DNA of 64,000 nucleotides. Origin: Macrothele yani (lineage: Eukaryota > Arthropoda > Arachnida > Araneae > Macrothelidae). The stretch is taken from positions 49,184,905 to 49,248,904 of the forward strand of contig CM077010.1 in NCBI GenBank assembly GCA_039090855.1, written 5' to 3'. Made by a program: the position numbers and the translations under genes. The notes under the pieces were generated by a model. That model saw nothing but the letters and a program-made list of their open reading frames with translations, was not told where the DNA came from and ran no database searches. Shown here piece after piece: positions 57,862 through 64,000 of the stretch. Numbering within the stretch: the stretch's first letter is position 1; every line of letters starts with the position of its first letter.

Positions 57862-58011
57862 AGTGGAGTTATAACGAAGTAAATTTCTCCGTCATTTTTA
57901 TCCGCGCCAGGATTCGAACCCGAGTCCCCTCATTCTGGAATAAGTTGCTCTACCAATTGAGCTACGCGGACGTTTGTTCTGACTCCTATCTGCCTTTATG
58001 TCGTGTGCGTC
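57862..58011 (-). repeat. tRNA-like repeat, family C
   Basis: The core at 57901-57971 folds on the minus strand with a 7-bp acceptor stem (GTCCGCG with CGCGGAT), a GCTC/GAGC D-stem and a B-box GGGTTCGAATCC. The anticodon arm fits only with a shifted 6-nt loop, so it is tRNA-like rather than a secure tRNA gene. Conserved flanks match the 51.3 kb copy. Confidence 0.75.
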
Positions 58012-58580
58012 CTTCTGGCAGGTACGGTACATCTCCTGGAACGTTACAGAGTAACTGACAAATTAGTGACATTCTAAACTTTTATACACGTTCATACAGT
58101 ATATGAAAGTTGCCTTTTTTTATTTTTAATTTCTTGTAATGTTGGAAAAGTGGCCTCCATATGTAGTCCGAAAGTAACTTGGATATTGTTCTTTTTATTT
58201 CCTTAAATTTAAGTATCAGGTTTTCACACAATTTGTGGGATATATAAAAGTAGGGGACCACAAAATGATGAAATTTAATTTGCTATTTCACGAATGCGGA
58301 AAAGGTTAAAGTGGTTACAAAAATCATTTCGAATCTGCAAATCTCAGTGTCCGTACGACGAACAGGGGGGATAACGTATTTAAAAATGGAAAGATTAGAA
58401 ACAAACAAAAAAACTTCAAAAATATATTTTTTAAGGGTCTTGCACCCAAAAAGTTAGAAAAAAAAAAAGTAGTTAATCTTTTTTTACCGAAAATTATTTT
58501 GTTTTCTAAACTGCGGGCCCCCTGAAGGCGCAGGGCCCTGGGCGACCACCCCGGTTGCCCCTATGGTCCAGCCGGCTCTG

Positions 58581-58654
58581 CTCCAGAGCATGAATTTACG
58601 TCCCTGGAATGACAATTCTGGGTCATTCCAGGGGTGTAAATTCATGCTCTGGAG
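58581..58654. repeat. Hairpin with 33-nt arms
   Basis: Arms 58581-58613 and 58622-58654 pair with two mismatches around an 8-nt loop. The first arm starts in the target duplication of the hAT element, and its homology resumes on the far side of that element (CATCCTCCAGAG). Confidence 0.95.
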
Positions 58655-58863
58655 GATGTGAAGGCTCTCCGCGCCCTTTGTCGAAAAAGAGAGTATCGGG
58701 CATGATGAAGAAGGCAGCACCACGTTTGGGATGTACATTGGTTTGTAGTGGACATTTGCTATTGGCCTCCCTTGCGGTGCCTTTTTTGATAAGTACATCT
58801 AGGTACGGAAGCGTGCTGTTGGATTCCTGTTTCACCGTGAAATTGATGCAGTGTTTGTTATTG
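58655..58863 (-). pseudogene. Penelope-like RT C-terminal fragment, inverted
   Basis: On the minus strand the block INFTVKQESNSTLPYLDVLI matches the end of Penelope-like RTs (usual form FTxExExxxxLPFLDVLV). It runs into a linker (58775-58697) that is an inverted copy, about 87 percent by eye, of 58864-58943. Confidence 0.65.
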
Positions 58864-59536
58864 GCAAGGGAGGCCAATAACAAAGGTATACTACAAACCA
58901 ATGCACATCCCGAACGTGATGCTGCCTTCCTCATCATGTCCGATAGTACACAAAATGGCCCCTTTTCGACACAGGGCACGACGAACCTTCACACACTGTT
59001 CCGATCTGCCTACGCGCCTAAAAGAACTCAATGACTTACGAGCACTTGCAACCAGAGCAAGTTACGATGCATCGAGGATTGAAGGGATTATTGAAAGGGC
59101 AAAAATAAAGTCCACCAACCCTGACAACCGGGCACGTGACAACCCATTTCGCGACATAGGATCCTGCCACTACATACAACATTCTACTCGATTTTTGAAG
59201 AACTCGCTCCGAAAATATGGACTTGACATCGGAATAAGACCATCTAAACCACTTGCCGCAATCCTCACTTCAAAAAAGAACACTAACACTGATCTTTCAG
59301 ATGCCGGAGTTTATACTATACCACTTATCTACCCCGACGGATCCAAGAAAGAATATGTGGACATGACAAAGCGCTCTTTCAGGGTTAGACTAGCGGAACA
59401 TAAGAGAGACGTACAAGCAGGAAGATCAAACAAAGCATTAGCGAAAGAGGTCGCAACCCATTCAGCCACTCCGCAACGGGACAACCTGAGGAAAATCACC
59501 TCCTACACAAATGCCAAGGCTACTGCTATAAGATAA
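58864..59536 (+). pseudogene. Penelope-like linker and GIY-YIG endonuclease fragment
   Basis: The frame ending at 59536 carries DLPTRLKELNDLRALATRAS and RKYGLDIGIRPSKPLAAILT, then a GIY-YIG domain: AGVYTIPLIYPDGSKKEYVD and KRSFRVRLAEHKRDVQAGRS. In the family GVY..IxC...YVGxT and the R...H segment form the nuclease. Here the second half is EYVDMT instead of YVGxT, so the Tyr is kept and the Gly is replaced by Asp. Only the C-terminal part of the element is present, joined head to head with the inverted RT fragment. The Met at 58901 is not the natural start. Confidence 0.75.
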
Positions 59537-59916
59537 TCTACTGAGATTTTAACCAACCCGATCACGTGCAATTAAGAGCTCTCAGTTGATTTACCTTTTG
59601 CATGGCGCACGTTTCTTCGTACAGCACGCACCTAACCCATGTCCTTCACCCGCCTGCACGAGGCACATTTCACCTTAAGCATTGTACAGTGATGCACCGT
59701 TTATACGTCCTTCAAGGGACCGTTCATAAAAGACGTATAACCGAGAAAGACATATAACTGAAATTAAAGTCTAAAATGCGAAGCGAATTTCTTTAGTACA
59801 TACGTATATTATGTACAGTACTACTGTAGTACCTGTAACGTATAATGAATATATATTTTGTTATGTACATAAATATTCACACTTATTACGTTATTTATAC
59901 AGTATTTTAAATATCT

Positions 59917-59968
59917 ACTGGATTGACTAAAGTAGAGATTTTGCAATCTCTACTTTAGTCAATCCAGT
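59917..59968. repeat. Perfect 24-bp hairpin
   Basis: Arms 59917-59940 and 59945-59968 are perfect reverse complements with a 4-nt loop (TTGC). The right arm is the original coding sequence of the CENP-B-type fragment; the left arm is its inverted copy. Confidence 0.98.
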
Positions 59969-60037
59969 ATTCTTGTCAAATTCTTTTAAAATTTGAACTT
60001 TATCTGTTAATGAAAGTGCCTTTCGTTTTCTTGACAT
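59941..60037 (-). pseudogene. Tigger/CENP-B-type N-terminal helix-turn-helix fragment
   Basis: From the ATG at 60037 the frame reads MSRKRKALSLTDKVQILKEF and, after a few residues, TGLTKVEIAK. This is the first DNA-binding helix-turn-helix of pogo/Tigger transposases and CENP-B-like proteins. The reading stops making sense exactly where an inverted 24-nt copy begins (59940 downwards). Confidence 0.7.
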
Positions 60038-60606
60038 TTTTTTACCAACAATCGTAAAGGCAGCAACAAGCAATCGTAGAAAAGCAATTACCCACAGGCA
60101 CCTGAAATGTATGTGCTGTATGGAGGGTGTCTTGCCAATAAACCGGTCCAGTTAAGTCAGAAATCTGTCCATTCTTTTCCGACCCCTCGTATCTTCCGGC
60201 GATGTTTCCGCTCCTTCAAAGAAGGAACCTACGCTTGCTGTTGCTGGTGGGGAGCGATCTCATCCCCATCATTCAGGGTCTTCTGACGAAAAAGGGGAGG
60301 CCCCGCACCTTCGCGTAGTATACCCCCTATCTACTTAGCCCCCACTGGTCAATGGACGGTTCTTCTGTCTCTGCTGAAGAAACAGGCCTCGAGTCTGCGT
60401 TCGGAAAGGGTGTCAAAGAATGACTCAGGTAAGAAATATTTGACCTCAATGATGAACTTCGACTGACGAATGAGGGAAAACGACGACGAATAGTCGAAGT
60501 TACGCGTCGTATAAACGAAATGTTTTACTATTAAAACGAATATTAATGAATCGGGACCGACCTGAAACGATGTATAAATGTAAAAAACGTATAACTGAGA
60601 AACGTA

Positions 60607-61793
60607 CACTGAAGAGCAATTGAATTAGAGATACCTGTCTAGTAACGTGTAGCACCACCTTTCGGCCTCATGACGGCGGCGATTCGTCTCGGCATGGACT
60701 CGACAAGACACGGGAAGCGTTGGGAAGCCATACGGATCCACGACCCCTGAACAAGCTCCCACAGTTCACGAAGATTTGATGGAGGGGGGGGTTGAACCTA
60801 GAACATCTCTCTCGATGGCATCCCAGATGTGCTCGATGGGATTGAGGTCAGGTGACCTAACTGGCCGAGGTCACGTCGGTGGAGTGTTCATTCAACCATT
60901 CGGATACAATTCGGGAGCGATGGTACCGTGCATTGTCTTGTTGCAGGATGAGGTCCCCAGTGAGATGTTGAAGACGCACAAACGGGAGCAAATGGTCGTC
61001 CAGGATATCCCGGTAATGTTGACCTGTGAGGGACGATGTCACACGTACCAGGGGTCCCCTTTCAGTCCACGTAAACAGTCCCCAGACGAGAATGCCACCC
61101 CCACCAGCTTGAAGAGTACCCTGCTGGCAAGACGGATCCATGGCTTCATGTGGTATGCGCCGTACTCGTATCCTGCCAATCGCATGTACCAACGTGAATC
61201 TCGACTCCTGAGTCCAGGCAACATTTTCCCACATGTCTAGGGTCCAGTGGCGATGTTCCCGCGCCCATGCTAATCTTTGCACCCTGTGATGTGCGGTCAG
61301 CAGCGGTACCCTCGTGGGACGATGGTTCTGGATGGTGTGGCTACTTACACGTTTTTGTGCACCAGCGTTAAATTGCCGAGTGATTTCTTGCCACTATGGC
61401 CCGTCTATCTGCTGTTACAATGCGAGCTAGCCGACGATGACCCCGCTCATCCATACGCTGTTGTCCACGGAAGCTGGCCATTGCAGGGATGGTTTTACCG
61501 GATTCAATGTACTCACGGTGCACCCGTGACACAATGGCTCGTGACAATCCCAGTGCCTGCACGACTTCCGAGATGCAGTGACCCATTCGTCGGGCCCTGA
61601 CAATTTGCCCACGATCAAATGCGCTTAGATCCTTCGTCTTACCCATACTGCGTCCGACTCTTACTGGTTCCCGTCGCATCACTCCTTATATTGTTGGATC
61701 GCTGCATACGTCATGTCGTTTCCGTTTACAGGGCCACCCACAGCGCCGCATTTGCACAACGCCAGCTGTCTCTAATTCAATTGCTCTTCAGTG
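60607..61793 (-). mobile_element. Tc1-like transposon, 1187 bp, nested in the Tigger-like element
   Basis: Perfect 25-bp inverted repeats start CACTGAAGAGCAATTGAATT (60607-60631 and 61769-61793), flanked by TA at 60605-60606 and 61794-61795. The perfect termini point to a recent insertion, younger than the Tigger-like host element. Confidence 0.95.
60639..61682 (-). pseudogene. Tc1-like transposase, broken
   Basis: The N-terminal frame (61682-61368) has the paired helix-turn-helix region: MGKTKDLSAFDRGQIVRARR, ISEVVQALGLSRAIVSRVH and RRLARIVTADRRA. The catalytic frame (61282-60857) has LAWAREHRHWTLDMWENVAW, then TQESRFTLVH where the first Asp is replaced by Gln, GGILVWGLFTWT and LILQQDNARYHRS (second Asp kept). 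A frameshift near 60850 and another in a seven-C run at 60785-60791 separate the end, which encodes DLNPIEHIWDAIERDV (Glu kept) and LRELWELVQGSW..MRPKGGATRY with the stop at 60639-60641. Three frameshifts and the lost Asp make it inactive despite the perfect termini, so it was probably moved by a transposase from elsewhere. Confidence 0.9.
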
Positions 61794-61814
61794 TATAAAC
61801 GGTGCTTTACTGTA

Positions 61815-62340
61815 CTCATGTTTATATATTAATGTTTAATTGCATTTAAAATCTTGTGTATTCTTTAGACGTTACTTCAGCTTGAAGGAGCCATCCGTTG
61901 GTAGCAAAAGCTCGCACATTTCTTTAGTTGTTCATTACGCCAAATAAACGGATTTTCTCACGAATTGGTATCATCTGGTGTAACTACCCACCTGTTGTTT
62001 TCTATTATTTCTTATCCATATTTGGAAAAACAGCAAATTTTGTTAAAGTCTCGATAGATACGACTCCCTGCGTGGTGTCCCTCTTCCAATAGGAATTCGC
62101 GCGCCTCACAAAATCAATAGTTTTAAGATAAGGAATTAAGAACATTTTGCTCCCATCAGCGTGCTAAAAAATTGGGAAGCAAAATTTTTGAAACCCAAAA
62201 TGATTATTTTTAGTCGAAAAAACGTCTTTATGTAGAACTGATTTTCATAATATGGAGATTAATTTACACGCAAATGTCGTTCAAAGTCAAAGTTTTGGGA
62301 AAATTTCGTTAAATGGAAGTTCGTTTTAAATAGACTGTAC
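61815..62340. other. Non-coding stretch
   Basis: No gene or repeat is recognised. The end (62280-62340, GTTAAATGGAAGTTCGTTTTAAATAGACTGTACTG) has the tone of a pogo-type terminus but has no partner. Confidence 0.45.
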
Positions 62341-62555
62341 TGTTTTTTTTTGATTGGAGGTTTAACGACCACCATGAGCGACTCAATGGGCTATAAGCAG
62401 TCGCCCGTCCCTAATTTAGGGTCACTGGTTCCAGGGAAGGGAGAGAGCCAGTGCCGTAAGACAAACACAACATCCATGCCTCACGGGATTCCAACCCGGA
62501 CCCCGTTCGGACGAATGATCAGAGGTCATCGCTTAGACCACTGCGCCACCGGGGC

Positions 62556-62557
<2 letters not shown>
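62341..62557 (-). repeat. SINE, family B, full length
   Basis: Poly-T at 62342-62350, the full body and a head ending CCACCGGGGCGGC, immediately followed by a (GA)n tract. It is close to the copies at 33.5, 34.4, 45.1 and 56.4 kb. Confidence 0.93.

Positions 62558-62630
<73 letters not shown>
62558..62630. repeat. (GA)n microsatellite
   Basis: A pure AG run of about 72 bp directly abuts the SINE head. The following stretch to 63097 has a poly-A run (62852-62874) and no recognised gene. Confidence 0.97.
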
Positions 62631-62633
<3 letters not shown>

Positions 62634-63097
62634 CTACTGTACAGTATATGCAAAAAAAGTATAAATAAATGCGCCCCCTCCACATACATGTGCTCTGGAG
62701 TAGACAACGCCTGGTCCTGTCTTCACAGCTCCAGGACACTTCTTTCTTCAGCACTGCACCACTGATTGTGACTTCTGCTAATGAGTGGTAGAGAAAAGAC
62801 ACATGCTGTTTAGGTGGCTGAAGGTGAAAATAAGCAGTGCTGCAGTCCCACCAAAAAAAAAAAAAAAAAAAAAAAGTCGGTCGGTGAGAAACGAAGGGTG
62901 CTTCAAGAATAGCATTCTCCGTTGAAATGCACAGATACACAATACGGGGAAGTCTGGTCGTTCTGTCATTGTTTTTATGAGCATTTTCAAAGGACTTGTG
63001 TATCGTTCTTATAAACAAATCAACGTTCTTTGAGTTCTGTACAAAATAAAAACGAAAGGAAACAAGTTGGCAAAATCATGCAATGCATTGATTATGA

Positions 63098-63640
63098 TAC
63101 GCTTTCCAACATACCAGAAATCATTACTCAAGTTATGAGGCTGTGGAATAAATCTTGCTCCCGTGCCCTGACCTTTAACCCCATTTCGATGATATTCAAC
63201 AGAACCGGTTCAGTATACCTCAGGAACAACATACTAAAGTTTTGTCGCAATTGAAGCATTTTTACGTAAGTTAAGACGCATAAGGGCAATGGAATGGATC
63301 CCGCTCCTATGTACTGACCTTTGACCTCATTTCGTCCATTTTCAAAAGGGGTTGTCCCCAGGTGGTCCCCTACCACATACTAAAATTTCATCGATATCGA
63401 ATCATTTTTAGTCAAGTTATGACGTATAAGGGCAATGGAATGGATGCTGTTCCTACGTCCTGACCTTTGATCCCATTTCTTCCAATTTCAACAGGGTTCG
63501 TCTCCAGTCGTCCCCTACCACATACTAAAATTTAATCGAAATCGAAGCGTTTTTACGCGAGTTATCGTGCGGACGGACAGACAGACAGACGGACAAAGCT
63601 GGAGCATATACGCTTCTTCAACCTACGGTTGGAAAGCGTA
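63098..63640 (+). repeat. ~143-bp tandem array ending in GACAGACAGAC, with inverted ends
   Basis: Three-plus units start at 63133, 63272 and 63417 (spacing 139 and 145), with a terminal TTATCG at 63562. Each has TGACCTTTGACCCCATTTCG, a CATTTTCAACAGGGG-like block, CATACTAAAATTTCATCG and a TTTTTACGCGAGTTAT-like end. The last unit runs into CGGACGGACAGACAGACAGA. TACGCTTTCCAAC at 63098-63110 and its reverse complement at 63628-63640 bracket the array. No stable coding frame is shared between units. Confidence 0.85.
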
Positions 63641-64000
63641 AAAAAGAACGCAGAAGGGATAGAGCGCTACTCATCTTCAAGAAAAGAAAAAAAAAAAAAA
63701 AAAGCGGAGCAGCGTCCCATCGCGCCCTCCACGCTGCTGCAGCTCTGAAAATATGGTGAAATAAATACCATAATTTCGCTTGCAACTGAGTAACTTTGTA
63801 GGCCAAATAACCACATGCATTTAAGCTGGGACTTTGCCCTAAGAAATTATTCACGCACGCTTTGCAACTTGTTGGAAAGAGACCATTCTAAATGAAAATG
63901 GAAAGAGACCATGCTTACCCGAAAACTTTTTATTTTTTTTGAAGCGACTAATTCTTCAGTCAAACACTGCAAGAGAACAGAAATACCATCAGTTTCTGAG
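63641..64000. other. Non-coding stretch
   Basis: An A-run at 63687-63703 and no recognised gene. Confidence 0.5.

Larger units (their letters stand above)
57226..58580. mobile_element. Non-autonomous hAT element, 1355 bp
   Basis: The ends CAGGGCCGGATGGAGC and (reverse-complemented) CAGAGCCGGCTGGACC are inverted repeats of 16 bp with three mismatches. A perfect 8-bp target duplication CTCCAGAG flanks it (57218-57225 and 58581-58588). No transposase is encoded. Inside are two long (GA)n tracts (57455-57500 and 57546-57634) and a family-C tRNA-like repeat (57862-58011). It inserted into a Penelope-like relic, whose sequence continues on both sides. Confidence 0.9.
59687..61812 (-). mobile_element. 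Pogo/Tigger-like element with a nested Tc1 element
   Basis: The left end CAGTGATGCACCGTTTATAC (59687, TA at 59685-59686) and the right end ACGGTGCTTTACTG (to 61812, TA at 61813-61814) are inverted. The right end is split by the Tc1 element at 60607-61793. Removing it and one TA restores a terminus matching the left one. A CENP-B-type helix-turn-helix start survives inside (59941-60037). The remainder (60040-60600) shows no clear transposase. Confidence 0.7.

Noticed and set aside
57901..57971. A functional tRNA gene
   Set aside because: The acceptor and D stems and the B-box fit, but the anticodon arm needs a shifted 6-nt loop and no secure anticodon can be named. Related copies show it is a dispersed repeat.
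33470..62664. Open frames containing GGLTTTVSNSMGYKQSPVPN at several places
   Set aside because: They are translations of the family-B SINE body, in minus orientation, and occur wherever that SINE does.

Overview
The window is AT-rich, intron-bearing, repeat-dominated animal DNA, almost certainly from an invertebrate and most likely an arthropod with a large genome. The evidence is two spliced exons of an ELOVL-type fatty-acid elongase separated by an ~11 kb intron, several tRNA-derived SINE families, an RTE-clade LINE with GAT-repeat tails, and relics of mariner, Tc1, DD41D, hAT, pogo/Tigger, Ty3/gypsy and Penelope-like elements. There is no operon, CRISPR array or rRNA. The species cannot be read from the sequence.

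Host gene: the only supported host gene is on the minus strand. The start-codon exon (21213-21261) joins in phase to a second coding exon (10055-10245). The join recreates the elongase N-terminus, in which a DPR motif precedes the first membrane segment. Positions 1-10054 are part of intron 2 and 10246-21212 are intron 1. Later exons, including the HxxHH catalytic box, must lie beyond position 1.

Intronic repeats (1-21 kb): a mariner relic (358-1387); an 18-unit array of a ~96-bp tRNA-like unit bounded by inverted tRNA-like/tail modules (1978-3955); a diverged ~150-bp tandem array ending in GACAGAC (6460-7930); a Ty3/gypsy 5' LTR plus broken gag and pol (10479-12140); an old RTE 3' end (12822-13060); inverted SINE modules (14.4-15.0 kb); and a pogo/Tigger-like element (15766-17971).

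Intergenic part (21.4-64 kb): a nested graveyard of transposons. From left to right it holds SINEs and a mariner (23.4-25.1 kb), a 473-bp hAT MITE with perfect 8-bp target duplication (26007-26479), a hAT transposase with a 608-codon open frame (28.2-31.05 kb), a GC-rich Tc1 element (31581-32984), a DD41D rosa-like element with ~300-bp inverted repeats (34640-36298), a mariner (36343-37646), a Penelope-like RT (37664-39526), three closely related RTE copies (two head to head, 41.8-48.4 kb; one at 51.6-54.7 kb), a mariner split by a SINE (49.07-49.9 kb), a non-autonomous hAT (57226-58580) inside a scrambled Penelope-like element with a GIY-YIG domain, a Tigger-like element with a Tc1 element nested in its terminus (59687-61812), and a second GACAGAC-terminated array (63098-63640).

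Most notable patterns: (1) at least six short-loop hairpins with 24-39-nt arms, one provably formed during a SINE insertion because it lies inside the target-site duplication; (2) tRNA-like modules arranged as inverted pairs and once expanded into an 18-mer; (3) the same disrupting 2-bp insertion in all three RTE copies; (4) two tandem arrays of different sequence that share one architecture.
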